A stretch of DNA of 45,483 nt. Origin: Roseofilum halophilum BLCC-M91 (GTDB taxonomy: Bacteria > Cyanobacteriota > Cyanobacteriia > Cyanobacteriales > Desertifilaceae). Location: NCBI RefSeq assembly GCF_030068445.1, contig NZ_JAQPOK010000071.1:1-45483 (forward strand), read 5' to 3'. Positions 1 to 8,780 of the stretch are shown in pieces. How positions within the stretch are numbered: the first letter of the stretch is position 1; the number at the start of each line of letters is the position of its first letter. The notes under the pieces were generated by a model, which saw only the letters and a list, made by a program, of their open reading frames with translations, searched no databases and was not told the DNA's origin. A program made the position numbers and the translations under genes.

Positions 1-28
1 AAAATCGGTAGTTAAATGCTCTTTCCAT
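1..28 (-). CDS. tnpB: IS200/IS605-family TnpB, N-terminal fragment cut by window edge
   Basis: Only the first nine codons lie in the window, starting with ATG at 28 and reading MERAFNYRF. TnpB proteins of IS605/IS1341 elements typically open with M-x-[KR]-A-[FY]-x-[YF]-R-[FLI]-Y-P-T, so the match is close although short. TnpB is an RNA-guided nuclease that works with an omega RNA made from the right end of its own element. The gene runs off the left edge and its integrity cannot be judged. Support comes from the hairpin typical of IS605 left ends at 98-114, lying between this start and the broken gene at 119-724. Confidence 0.6.
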
Positions 29-118
29 GTGGGATTCAAAGGAGTTCTCACATTGTAGCACCTAAGATGTAATTGTGGTAGCCTATGGTTAGTAAAGCCG
101 CCCTGGAAGGGCGGGGTT
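1..118 (-). mobile_element. Left end of a tnpB-carrying IS200/IS605-type element
   Basis: Read on the minus strand, a stem of 7 bp (CCGCCCT/AGGGCGG, 98-104 with 108-114, loop GGA) sits about 70 bp upstream of the TnpB start. IS605-family elements lack terminal inverted repeats and carry subterminal hairpins of this kind, which bind the Y1 transposase. The sensor reading frame ends just where this sequence begins: its TGA stop (119-121) is part of, or abuts, the element end. The exact boundary and target tetranucleotide cannot be fixed without an empty site. Confidence 0.6.
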
Positions 119-724
119 TCAGACCCAATTTTTCTGATGAAATTTATGTTTCCAGCGTTTAGCGTTGGGGAGGAGTAAGAGGCTGACTCCAGCTAAGGTA
201 ATGATGACATTAAATAGGCGGCAGATGGCCCAGGTGAAGGGGATGAGATTTTGGTTGTCCGCAACGGCTGAAATGAGGCGATCGGCGGCTAGGGTATGGA
301 AGGCATCCATGACTCCAGCGAAGAAGAGAGCGATCCCTAGGATAGGGGTGGTTACGTCTTGTTGAATTTTGAAGTGGGCGAAGGCGAGAATGACGGTAAA
401 GATGGCGGTGCAAAAGGCGCTCCATTCTAGGAGGCTATGGGTAAAACTTCCGGATAGGGTTTGGTGTAGGGTGTCGCTGAGTTGGTGGGAGGTGAGATCG
501 GGGAGGGTTTCTAGGTCGAGTTTGAGGGCGTAAGTGCCAAAGTCTACTCCCATGAGGTTGAGGGTGATGGGGAGTAGGCAAATACAAAGGATGGCGATCG
601 CCAGTTGACGCGGTAGATGTAAAGGCTCTTTTGAGGTTTTGCTCGGAAGGATAGGGGTATCCGATCCCCAGACGAGCTGGAAAAATTGGCTGATGGAATT
701 AATCAAGTAATCAGTTTTCATCAA
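119..724 (-). pseudogene. Truncated membrane sensor (N-terminal MASE-like domain only)
   Basis: The 201-residue product has about four hydrophobic segments (roughly residues 38-57, 100-118, 126-145, 165-187) and the motif FFAGVMDAFHTLAADRL followed by FTWAICRLFN. This pattern is typical of the N-terminal membrane sensing domain of cyanobacterial hybrid histidine kinases and related signalling proteins (MASE3-like). No PAS, kinase, GGDEF or receiver domain follows. Translation stops right after the last membrane segment, where IS605-like end sequence starts, so the cytoplasmic output half has probably been separated by the insertion and should lie beyond the left edge. A naturally short protein is possible but less likely. 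Confidence 0.6.
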
Positions 725-810
725 GGTTTGATCCTATCCTGGGACAATAACAGGAACTTTGGAGCGGTTCTGAGGGGAGATTAAAAAGGAGTTAAGATTG
801 GGGCGATCGC

Positions 811-1335
811 TTATTTCAACAGATCTATCAAAATTTGGGCGGGTTTGGCAAATCGACTCAGTTGGTCATAAGCTTCCATGAGGCGCTCCCCTTCTACTTC
901 TACGTCTGGTGTGGGGTAGTTGTGCATTGTTTCCAATAAGGTGATTTCCCCATCGTCGCTGGCTGATAAAATCAAGGCAGCGCGGAGGGCTTGAGTATTG
1001 GAGTCCTGGGAAGGAGGATGAACAATTTCCCCAACCCGATCCAATATTTTGCGGCCGATGGTGCTATTTAAAACTCTATCGAGAAATAAAACATCAACGG
1101 CAATGGGAGCGGTTAACAGGGTACGCAACTCTTCCGGGTTTTGTCCCAGGGTTTGTAGGTTGCGTTTGAGAGCGGGGGTCATTTCTCCGGTTTCGGCAAA
1201 CGTGGTGAGTTCTGCTACAGAGAGCGATCGCCGAAAGATGGAATACTTAAAGACGACGCGCTCTGCACTCCAACTCGGAAGGGAGATCAGGGGAGAGAAC
1301 ACGGCGATCGCTAAAATGGCTATCCAGGGTTTCAT
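811..1335 (-). CDS. DUF1400 domain protein, exported, without hydrolase domain
   Basis: The 174-residue product starts with a clear signal peptide (hydrophobic residues 4-20, likely cleavage after SWSA, residue 23). The mature part begins AERVVFKYSIFRRSLSV and continues SVAELTTFAETGEM, the hallmark of DUF1400, a domain found in cyanobacteria in front of an alpha/beta-hydrolase domain. No Gly-x-Ser-x-Gly nucleophile elbow is present and the length is far below a full DUF1400-hydrolase (about 500-550 residues), so this is a stand-alone DUF1400 protein, probably periplasmic. Its function is unknown. The downstream neighbour (119-724) is unrelated. Confidence 0.8.
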   Translation of the reverse strand: MKPWIAILAIAVFSPLISLPSWSAERVVFKYSIFRRSLSVAELTTFAETGEMTPALKRNLQTLGQNPEELRTLLTAPIAVDVLFLDRVLNSTIGRKILDRVGEIVHPPSQDSNTQALRAALILSASDDGEITLLETMHNYPTPDVEVEGERLMEAYDQLSRFAKPAQILIDLLK

Positions 1336-1415
1336 AGAAAAAAAGGATTAAAATTTGGTTATTCAGGACAATTGCAGCCTGACGTTAGTTTCTATCGTAA
1401 TCTAATCCCCGACCC

Positions 1416-1859
1416 TCATTTTTTCAGAAACAAAATCGCGCCTGCAAGCACCAGTCCCACCCCCAAATAACGGGATATCGTCATCGGACGGGGGTCAAGT
1501 CCGATGCCGTAGCTATCCAATAGGGAACCGAGAAAAAATTGCACCGCTAAGGTTAAAGAAAAAGTTGCCAATAACCCCACCCGCGATACACAATAAGCAA
1601 GGCCACCCACAATCACTAAACCACAGATTCCTGGCAGAATGGTATAGCCTGGCAAGAGTGCATAGTTGCTCCAAGTATAGCCAGCCCATAGGGTACGCAA
1701 CAGGGCGATCGCCAAAATCAGCAACCCCCCACCCCCATAGGTGATCACAATATTATCGAACACACCCAACTTTTGTTCTAAAATTCCCATAACTTGAGCT
1801 TGAACCGTTACCGAAACTCCTACAGCAACGACAACTAATAACGTGATAAATTGGGTCAT
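1416..1859 (-). CDS. Small DMT-superfamily (YdcZ/DUF606-like) membrane protein
   Basis: This 147-residue, almost entirely hydrophobic protein has about five membrane segments. It opens with a typical DUF606/YdcZ N-terminus (VVVAVGVSVTVQAQVMGILEQKLG) and ends in a segment with a glycine pair (LGVGLVLAGAILFL). It resembles half-size members of the drug/metabolite transporter superfamily that work as dimers. The substrate cannot be deduced. The start lies 24 bp downstream of the stop of the glyoxalase-like gene on the same strand, so the two may be co-transcribed. Confidence 0.75.
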   Translation of the reverse strand: MTQFITLLVVVAVGVSVTVQAQVMGILEQKLGVFDNIVITYGGGGLLILAIALLRTLWAGYTWSNYALLPGYTILPGICGLVIVGGLAYCVSRVGLLATFSLTLAVQFFLGSLLDSYGIGLDPRPMTISRYLGVGLVLAGAILFLKK

Positions 1860-1883
1860 AATTCTCCGACCATTCCGACGAGA

Positions 1884-2471
1884 TTAATTAGAAATTTCCG
1901 TGATTTCAATGACACGCTCTTGCAGGTCTTTGACCAAAAAATTCAACGGTTTATTGCGACGAATTTTATTTTTCACCCCTCGCAATTGTACCCGCATTAA
2001 CACTTGTTCTAAACAATCATGATCGAAACAAACATGGCGTTGGCGGTTATTATGACCCAAACTTGCCCCCGAAATCACATGCAGTTGGGCATTTTTCTTT
2101 AATTGATACCACAGTCCTTCTGGAACTTCTTTTTGTGCTGTCTGGGTTATTCCTGGGGAGAGATAGAGGGGATCTAAGCCTGTAGTTCCCAAGGTTTGCT
2201 CATAATTATAGTAATAATGAAGGGGCACATCGGCTTCTGGCAATTCCAGCAAACCCTCGTATAATTCTCTAGCAATTTCTAAATCCGATACCATAATCGT
2301 GTAGACTTTTGGGGCGCTCGTTAGGAACATCCACATGGCTCCAGCATAGGCCATAAGCAACATGACCATAATTCCCTGAGTGGAAAAGAGGGAATCAATC
2401 GGTAAGAAAGAAAACAGAGAGCCGAGTAAAGGAATTTGCAAACCAGAGAGCAATTGTGTTTCTAAGATCAT
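1884..2471 (-). CDS. Glyoxalase/VOC-like protein with N-terminal membrane anchor
   Basis: The 195-residue product has a hydrophobic N-terminus (about residues 15-52) followed by VYTIMVSDLEIARELYEGLLELPEADVPLHYYY in pieces typical of the first beta-alpha-beta unit of VOC/glyoxalase domains, where a ligand enters the paired active site. The rest (His-rich NNRQRHVCFDHDCLEQVLMR, then a basic RGVKNKIRRNK) is weakly typical. Similar proteins are annotated in cyanobacteria as glyoxalase-like, with no known substrate. The membrane anchor is unusual for metabolic VOC enzymes. Assignment rests on the fold motif only. Confidence 0.55.
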   Translation of the reverse strand: MILETQLLSGLQIPLLGSLFSFLPIDSLFSTQGIMVMLLMAYAGAMWMFLTSAPKVYTIMVSDLEIARELYEGLLELPEADVPLHYYYNYEQTLGTTGLDPLYLSPGITQTAQKEVPEGLWYQLKKNAQLHVISGASLGHNNRQRHVCFDHDCLEQVLMRVQLRGVKNKIRRNKPLNFLVKDLQERVIEITEISN

Positions 2472-2580
2472 GGACTCAAAATCAGGGCAATGTTATTTAA
2501 GATCATGGCATAAATGGGAAAACATCCCATTGTGCCCATTATTCTAACAACTTTGCGCTGAATCGGAAGAGGAGTTAACG

Positions 2581-3402
2581 GTGGTGTGGTTAGCTTTGGT
2601 TATGGGAAATTCTCGGTTTCATTGGGGAATTGGCGATCGCCACTCCTTGCTCTGTTGCTGGGATACATCTAGTTTATCCGTAGACGAAATCGAGACGATC
2701 ATCCCAGAACTAGAACAGGGAAAGATTCCAGAGCTAATCTTGAAAGACTGCCCCCTCAAAGATCGATTTCATTTGAAAACTTTTAATACCCCAAAACTCT
2801 GGCTTGTTTCCGTAATTCCATCAATCACTCCCCTCTGGAAATCCTATTCTCAAACCCATGTAATTGAGTTAGCAGATTTACCCTTAAAGGGAATGTATCC
2901 CACATTTGGCATCGATCGCGCATTAGCCGTTCTCGGTGCAGGCACAAAATGGGGATGGCCCATTTTAGTCATCGATGGAGGAACCGCCCTAACCCTAACC
3001 GGAGCAAACGGCGATCGCCATTTAGTCGGTGGAGCCATTTTACCCGGACTCGGCCTACAAACCCGTTTGTTAGCCCAACATACCCGCACTTTACCCCAAA
3101 TCACTCTATCTGAGCAACTACCCAAACGCTGGAGTTTAGACACCCAAGAGGCGATCGCCAGTGGTATTCTCTATGCCCTTCTAGCTGGTTTACACGATTT
3201 TATCCAAAACTGGCACACCCACTATCCCCAAACTCCCATCATCCTCACCGGTGGAGACGGAAAACACTTAACTCAATTCCTCATGCAACAGTATCCCCAA
3301 TTACATCCTCATCTCCATTTTGATCCTGACTTAATCTTCCTGGGTATCGCAAAAACAGCCCCTGAACGCGGATTAAATGGATTAAAGGATGAACACGGAT
3401 GA
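2581..3402 (+). CDS. coaX: Type III pantothenate kinase
   Basis: The protein (273 residues, GTG start) phosphorylates pantothenate in the first step of coenzyme A synthesis. It shows the ASKHA-fold signatures of CoaX: N-terminal phosphate loop LALVMGNSRFHWG (here MGN-S in place of the usual D-x-G-N-T), FGIDRALAVLGA around residue 110, VIDGGTALTLTG and GGAILPGLGLQTRLL. Length agrees with the family (250-275). The last residues (about 263-273, GLNGLKDEHG) are encoded by a dispersed repeat that borders the next gene, so the C-terminus has been rewritten by repeat sequence; catalysis should not be affected. It stands alone between a divergent gene and a GxxExxY gene. Confidence 0.9.
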   Translation: MVWLALVMGNSRFHWGIGDRHSLLCCWDTSSLSVDEIETIIPELEQGKIPELILKDCPLKDRFHLKTFNTPKLWLVSVIPSITPLWKSYSQTHVIELADLPLKGMYPTFGIDRALAVLGAGTKWGWPILVIDGGTALTLTGANGDRHLVGGAILPGLGLQTRLLAQHTRTLPQITLSEQLPKRWSLDTQEAIASGILYALLAGLHDFIQNWHTHYPQTPIILTGGDGKHLTQFLMQQYPQLHPHLHFDPDLIFLGIAKTAPERGLNGLKDEHG

Positions 3403-3489
3403 AAAATTGTGATAAGATTACAGATATCGTGCGTAGCACGATAAAAAAATCCGCGTAATCCTATCATCCGCATAATCCGAGTTCACACC
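3369..3489 (+). repeat. GGATTAA/GGATGAACACGGATG-type repeat around GxxExxY gene, with hairpin
   Basis: The end of coaX reads GGATTAAATGGATTAAAGG followed by ATGAACACGGATG, and the inverse form (AATCCGCGTAATCC, CATCCGCATAATCCG) appears at 3450-3480. Such repeats commonly flank GxxExxY genes. Inside lies an 8-bp stem (TATCGTGC 3425-3432 with GCACGATA 3436-3443, loop GTA), followed by seven A residues, so if it acts as a terminator it would do so for minus-strand transcripts. Confidence 0.5.
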
Positions 3490-3873
3490 ATGGAGTTGAA
3501 ATACGAACAAATAACCCACAAAATCATCGGTGCATCCTTTGAAGTTCACAACTTTCTCGGCAATGGGTTTCAAGAAGTCATTTATCAGAGAGCCTTAGCC
3601 TACGAACTGACGCAAGCGGGGTTGAGTTTTGACCGGGAAATTGAACAACACATCTATTACAAAAATCTACCCAACCCTATTGGAACGCGCCGCGCTGATT
3701 TTGTGGTAGAAAATAAAGTATTGGTGGAATTAAAAGCTGTCATTCAGCTTGAAGATGTTCATCTGGCTCAAGCATTGAATTATCTGAAAGTCTATAAGTT
3801 GGATGTGGGTTTGCTGATTAATTTTGGCTCTAAAAGTTTGACGTTTAAACGGTTGATTCGCAGTATAACTTAA
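3490..3873 (+). CDS. GxxExxY protein (PD-(D/E)XK nuclease-like)
   Basis: This 127-residue protein matches the GxxExxY family: FEVHNFLGNGFQEVIYQRAL gives the naming motif G-F-Q-E-x-x-Y at about residues 26-33, and RRADFVVENKVLVELKAV (about residues 72-89) holds the D-x-n-E-x-K core of a PD-(D/E)XK nuclease. The family is small, single-domain and of unproven function; it often travels with repeats and is frequently transferred. Here it is flanked by the repeat that also forms the coaX 3' end. The start is ATG, and length is normal. Confidence 0.85.
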   Translation: MELKYEQITHKIIGASFEVHNFLGNGFQEVIYQRALAYELTQAGLSFDREIEQHIYYKNLPNPIGTRRADFVVENKVLVELKAVIQLEDVHLAQALNYLKVYKLDVGLLINFGSKSLTFKRLIRSIT

Positions 3874-3953
3874 GAGACTAAGTATAAATGCAGGGTGTGG
3901 ACGGGGGCGGAAAAGTTGACTAAAATGGCCAACAATCTTTTCTCCTCACGGCT

Positions 3954-6900
3954 ATGAAACGGATTAAGCAGACGACTCTCCATTACCAAGACGATCGCTC
4001 GGATAAAATTTATGAGGTGGATTTGCTTTCGGCGGGCGATGATGGCTATATCGTCAATTTTCGCTATGGTCGCCGGGGCGCTAATCTGAAGGAGGGGACG
4101 AAAACTACTAAACCCGTGCCTTTGCCGGAAGCGGAGAAATTATTTGATAAGTTAGTCAAGGATAAAACCAAGAAGGGATATCAGGATATTACGGCTGCGC
4201 CTGAACCGGCTCCAACGGGTGACTCGATGAGTAGGGACGATCGCATCCTATCCTATCTCGAAGGCTCTCCACCGGACAATTGGCCCCTGAGTCGCATCAT
4301 TTGGCGTGCGGGAGAGTTGCAACTGAGCGCCGCAACTCCCCATCTGATTAAGCTTTTGGGGACTGGGGAACCTTTGCAAGATTATTGTATTGCCCATGCT
4401 TTGGGACAATTGGGAAATCAAGACGCTTTGCCGGTATTGAAGCAGTTGGAGGAGAATCCATCAACGCCGGAATTTGTCAAGCGCATCGCGTTTGAGTCCA
4501 TGTGGACATTGGCGGATGCTAGGACAAGAGAGGAGTTACAGCAGATGGTATGCGATCGCCTACCGACTATTCTACAAGAGGCGATCGCCACCGGAAACCC
4601 CGAAACCTTAACCAAGACTCTTGCCACCTATCTCGACACCAAAGATTATCAACCCTTTCAAGTCCTACAAACCCTCTACCAAACCCACCTCAACATCACT
4701 CGTCCAGCCTTACACCAGTTTATCCGCACCGCACCCCTCGCGCCTCCAACCTTCAAACCCCTGCGCCACCTGTTCAAAATGGCAGAATATCGCCATGATG
4801 GGGAATTTTTCGGCACTTTAGCTTGGCGGTTTGAGATGGGAAAGGCATTCTATCAAAAGGAAAGCTATGCTGTCAGGTTGCCCGATGGCAACTATTTACA
4901 TCGATATGAGTGGGAATATGATCGAAAAACAAGACGCTACGAACTGGTACGAGACAACTTGATCGAAGAACAAAAACGCCCCGATACTCGCCTTGCTTAT
5001 AATCAAGATACCCGCAATTATCTGCGAAGACGGGTATGGCACACCCTAGATAAATTAGGAGAAAGAGGGGATTTAAAGTATATCGATCTAGCGGTAGCCG
5101 TGCTGTTGGCTTACAGCGATCGAGATGCCCAAAAAATTCGAGAAAAGGTCTGGTATAAGTGGACGCGAGACTGGCAACGCATTGACATCAAAACCTATTG
5201 GGATGAATATGCGGGTTATTTCTCCTTGAACCATATTCTCTACAACAATAGTCCTCGCTATTCTTGGCAATTTGGATGGAAAGCTTGGAAATGTAAAGGT
5301 GATTATAAACCCGGAGATCCGCCCCCAGAAACCAGGGAAGAAGCGTTTCCCGAACTCTGGAATCAGCGTCCGGATGCCTTATTAGAATTACTATTAAAGA
5401 GTAAGTGCCATCGGGTACATCAATTTGCGGTGAAAGCGCTGCAAGATAATCCCGATTTTTGCCAGCAGATAACGGTGCAAGATTTAGTCAGTGTATTGAC
5501 TCAATCCTATCCGGAAACCATAGAATTTGGGTTTAATTGGGCGCGACAAAGGTATACTCCAGAAACTCCCGATTTTGATTTAGTTCTTGCCTTATTAAAC
5601 TGTAGCTTTACCCCCGCTCGCACCCAGGCGCAGGAATGGATAGAAGCAAACCCAGATGTATTTGTCACTTCTACAGAATTTCTCTGTCAGTTTCTCCTCA
5701 GTCCCTATCTGGAAATTCAAGAGTTTGCGCGTCAGTTGCTGCGATCGCACCCCATCCCAGAAAATCGCACTAAAATTATCATCGGCTATATTATCTCCGA
5801 ACTCATTAGCCTCACCACCGGAGACGCAGTAGCAGCCATATCCGATACGCTCCTGTTGCTCTTTGCCACTTCCCTACAAACCATCAGTTTACAAGTCATC
5901 CTCGACCTACTCCAGCATCCGGTTGCCGAAGTACAAACCCTGGGTGCAAGACTGCTGCATAACCATGAAACTCCAGCGACTGAGCTACCGGTAAGCATTA
6001 TCGAGTCCTTAATTGCCTCGTCTGAAGAAGCTATCCGTACCATTGGCGTAGAAATCTTTGGTCAATTGGGCGATCGCCAACTCCGAGAAGACTACCGAGA
6101 TGCTATCATAGCCATGGCCCTCAGTGCTGCTCCCGATCTGCGCCAATCCATTCAGCCCATCATTTACCGTCTCGCCAACGGTCATCCAGACTTTAGCTTC
6201 CCCCTAGCCACAGAATTAATCGAATTTCTCCTCACTCCAGAACCCCACGAAGGTGTTCACAAAGACCTATTTACCCTACTCCATCTCCATCTTCCCGGAT
6301 GGAAAGGCGAGATTTCCCAAGACTTAACCCTACGTCTACTCAAGTCTAAGTCCGGGTTTGCTCAACAACTGAGTGGCATTATCCTCGGTGCAAACGTCCA
6401 TCGCTGGGCAAAACACTGGTCAATCGCCGAAATTGTCCGCTTGGCCAGCCATGAAGTATTAAGCGTTAGACAAGCCTCTTGGACAATGATAGAGCATAAC
6501 AGCGATCGCATCAAAAACTCCGAAGCCGAAAAATTAGCCGCCATTCGCATCTTAGAAGCCAAATGGGAAGACTCCCGTCAATTTGCCCAAGACTTTTTTC
6601 AGCGCCATTTCACCGACAGCGACTGGACTCCAGAAGTCATGGTTCTCATCTGCGACAGCATTCGCCAAGAGGTGCGTGAATTTGGTCGTCAGTTGGTTAC
6701 CCGCACGTTCGAGGAACCCCAGGGGCAAGATTATTTACTCAAATTTAGCGAACATCCCAGCACCGATATGCAAGCCTTCGCCAGCCAATATTTGCACAAC
6801 CACGCAACCGATAACCCAGAGCAGTTAGAGCATCTTAAACCCTATCTCATCACCGTTTTATCCCAAGTCAATCGAGGACGAGTAGCGAAACAGAAAGTCT

Positions 6901-7097
6901 TTCAGTTCTTGGAACACGAAGCCCTCAAAAGTGAAGCCGCAGCAAAAATCATTGCCCAAGTGCTAACTCGCCAGTCAGCAACAATGGCGATCGCCGATAA
7001 AGCCCAGTGTCTACAATTAATGTTACGCTTGCACCAGCACTATCCCCACATCCCCCTTCCCATTGAAGTCAAACCGGTGACAGAAATTCGACGTTAA
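3954..7097 (+). CDS. WGR domain plus HEAT/armadillo-repeat protein
   Basis: The 1047-residue protein begins with a WGR-type domain (residues 1-78; VNFRYGRRGANLKEGTK carries the core motif, with Tyr in place of Trp), a nucleic-acid-binding module known from PARPs. A long alpha-helical body follows, with recognisable HEAT-like repeats near residues 125-195 (HLIKLLGTGEPLQDYCIAHALGQLGNQ) and 480-1000. No enzyme motif was found, so a scaffold or DNA/RNA-sensing role is likely. The next gene begins 33 bp downstream and encodes a SWIM zinc-finger protein. In other bacteria such WGR-HEAT and SWIM proteins occur with MoxR AAA ATPases and vWA proteins in predicted conflict systems; no such ATPase is adjacent here. 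Domain identity is fairly sure, function is inference. Confidence 0.85.
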   Translation: MKRIKQTTLHYQDDRSDKIYEVDLLSAGDDGYIVNFRYGRRGANLKEGTKTTKPVPLPEAEKLFDKLVKDKTKKGYQDITAAPEPAPTGDSMSRDDRILSYLEGSPPDNWPLSRIIWRAGELQLSAATPHLIKLLGTGEPLQDYCIAHALGQLGNQDALPVLKQLEENPSTPEFVKRIAFESMWTLADARTREELQQMVCDRLPTILQEAIATGNPETLTKTLATYLDTKDYQPFQVLQTLYQTHLNITRPALHQFIRTAPLAPPTFKPLRHLFKMAEYRHDGEFFGTLAWRFEMGKAFYQKESYAVRLPDGNYLHRYEWEYDRKTRRYELVRDNLIEEQKRPDTRLAYNQDTRNYLRRRVWHTLDKLGERGDLKYIDLAVAVLLAYSDRDAQKIREKVWYKWTRDWQRIDIKTYWDEYAGYFSLNHILYNNSPRYSWQFGWKAWKCKGDYKPGDPPPETREEAFPELWNQRPDALLELLLKSKCHRVHQFAVKALQDNPDFCQQITVQDLVSVLTQSYPETIEFGFNWARQRYTPETPDFDLVLALLNCSFTPARTQAQEWIEANPDVFVTSTEFLCQFLLSPYLEIQEFARQLLRSHPIPENRTKIIIGYIISELISLTTGDAVAAISDTLLLLFATSLQTISLQVILDLLQHPVAEVQTLGARLLHNHETPATELPVSIIESLIASSEEAIRTIGVEIFGQLGDRQLREDYRDAIIAMALSAAPDLRQSIQPIIYRLANGHPDFSFPLATELIEFLLTPEPHEGVHKDLFTLLHLHLPGWKGEISQDLTLRLLKSKSGFAQQLSGIILGANVHRWAKHWSIAEIVRLASHEVLSVRQASWTMIEHNSDRIKNSEAEKLAAIRILEAKWEDSRQFAQDFFQRHFTDSDWTPEVMVLICDSIRQEVREFGRQLVTRTFEEPQGQDYLLKFSEHPSTDMQAFASQYLHNHATDNPEQLEHLKPYLITVLSQVNRGRVAKQKVFQFLEHEALKSEAAAKIIAQVLTRQSATMAIADKAQCLQLMLRLHQHYPHIPLPIEVKPVTEIRR

Positions 7098-7130
7098 TCA
7101 TCATTTTATTTAAAATTTGAGGTCAAAATT

Positions 7131-8771
7131 ATGGAATTCGCCTATTCATACCACGGCAGCACAGCCGTTAACAACCAGGGAAATAATACCCAAATGTCCT
7201 TTTCCCCCGACACCAAACGCCCGCCCACCTATTTTATCGGTGAATTGCGAAAAAGTGTCGCCTTTCGAGAAGCCATCAGCGCCTTACATGATGTTGTCGT
7301 CTCTGACTTGCGCTACCAACCCAAAGACAAAGAAGCCTATAAAGAATGGGCTAAACAACAAGAAGACATGGAATGGCAAACCGTAGCAGTACAGCAACAG
7401 GCAGTCGCTGACCAAATGACTGCTATTCGGGAAGAGTTAACCTCCCTAAATTCCATCAATTATGAACGCTGGCGACCCTATTATCAAGCCAGAGAAAAAT
7501 TTCGTCGCTATGTGTGGCAGAAACAGCTCGATTTCTATTTTGTCTTCGACCCCGTAATTACCATTCACCCGGATGAAATCTTTTTTGAATGCTTCAGTCA
7601 AGATGAATCCAGTTATGGCCGACTAGGGGCAAGCTACGAGGTATTTAAGAATATTAATGAATTCGCCTGCGGTACGACCAATATCGACTATTCTGCCGCC
7701 CTGTATGATGAATTCCAAAAAATCAGAAGCTACAAAACAACCCAATTTCAAGTCGATCCTTCTGGGTTTGAAGTGCAAACCACCCACGAAGAAACATTCA
7801 AAGAAGTAAAAATAGATTTACCAGACAGTTGGGTAAGGGGCTTTTTACAGGTCAGTTCTGCCATGTCATTACCAGCCACCACCTTTGATTTACACCCCAT
7901 GGATATTCACAATATCTGTCTAATTCTCCGACGCAACAAAGAAAAAAAAGGGCCGCGCAGTTTACGCTATATCCTAGAACCAGGACAACCCATTAAAATT
8001 ATCTTCGATCCCTGGAATACAGAAGTCATTTGTTGGCGATCGCCCTATACTGGCCATAATAGCCAAGAAATCCGCGTCTGGGGTCGTCGCCGTATCCATA
8101 TTTTAGAGCGTCTAATCCCCATTACCCAAAAATTCACCATTCACCTACTGGGTACAGGAATGCCCTCCTTTTATGTAGCCGATTTAGGCGATATGTCCTT
8201 TACCTTAGGCCTATCCGGATGGACAGCCAATGACTGGTCAAGTTCCGGCAACTTTGACCTCATGGCTCCCCGCGCTGATGTCGATGAATGGACACAAAAA
8301 ATAATCTTTGATGCCCTCAGAGAAACCTGGGCCGAAACCCCCGCAAGTCTGGCTCAACGGTTAGGATTAAGTCAAACTGCCGTACTAGGAGCATTAGGAG
8401 CCTACACCCAAGCCGGACGCGCCATTTATGACCTCAATAAACAAGTTTATCGCCTGCGAGAATTAAGCCGCGAACCCTTACCCATGGAGCGCCTGCGGTT
8501 TGCCAATGAGCGGGAGGAAAAAGCGACTCGTTTCTTAAGCGAAAATCAAGTCCAAGTCAGTAGCGTAACTGATTCTGGAAGCGCATTCGTTCTCCAAGGA
8601 ACCGTTCGCGAAAAAGGAAAAACTTATGCGCCTAACTTGACAATTGACTCAGATGAGCGTATAATTAAAGCAGAATGTACTTGCAATTGGCATCAGCAAA
8701 ATAAGCTGTATAAAGGCCCTTGCGAACATATCTTGGCATTACGGATGCATCATGCCCGTTTATGTCAATAA
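7131..8771 (+). CDS. SWIM zinc-finger protein, partner of WGR-HEAT protein
   Basis: The 546-residue protein ends with a SWIM finger: Cys516-x-Cys518, then Cys531-x-His533 (CTCNWHQQNKLYKGPCEHI). Ahead of it lies a probable winged-helix segment (about residues 400-440, ASLAQRLGLSQTAVLGALGAY), and the N-terminal 390 residues are unassigned, with no enzyme motif recognised. SWIM fingers bind DNA or proteins. The start ATG has a GAGG ribosome site 9 bases upstream, and the gene follows the WGR-HEAT gene by 33 bp on the same strand, so they form an operon. This gene pair is known from MoxR/vWA-type loci. The large palindrome at 8781-9025 begins 9 bp after the stop and may end the transcript. Confidence 0.85.
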   Translation: MEFAYSYHGSTAVNNQGNNTQMSFSPDTKRPPTYFIGELRKSVAFREAISALHDVVVSDLRYQPKDKEAYKEWAKQQEDMEWQTVAVQQQAVADQMTAIREELTSLNSINYERWRPYYQAREKFRRYVWQKQLDFYFVFDPVITIHPDEIFFECFSQDESSYGRLGASYEVFKNINEFACGTTNIDYSAALYDEFQKIRSYKTTQFQVDPSGFEVQTTHEETFKEVKIDLPDSWVRGFLQVSSAMSLPATTFDLHPMDIHNICLILRRNKEKKGPRSLRYILEPGQPIKIIFDPWNTEVICWRSPYTGHNSQEIRVWGRRRIHILERLIPITQKFTIHLLGTGMPSFYVADLGDMSFTLGLSGWTANDWSSSGNFDLMAPRADVDEWTQKIIFDALRETWAETPASLAQRLGLSQTAVLGALGAYTQAGRAIYDLNKQVYRLRELSREPLPMERLRFANEREEKATRFLSENQVQVSSVTDSGSAFVLQGTVREKGKTYAPNLTIDSDERIIKAECTCNWHQQNKLYKGPCEHILALRMHHARLCQ

Positions 8772-8780
8772 CATCACCTA

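Noticed and set aside
2850-3143. 97-codon open frame opposite coaX
   Set aside because: Shadow of coaX; its content is explained by the coding strand.
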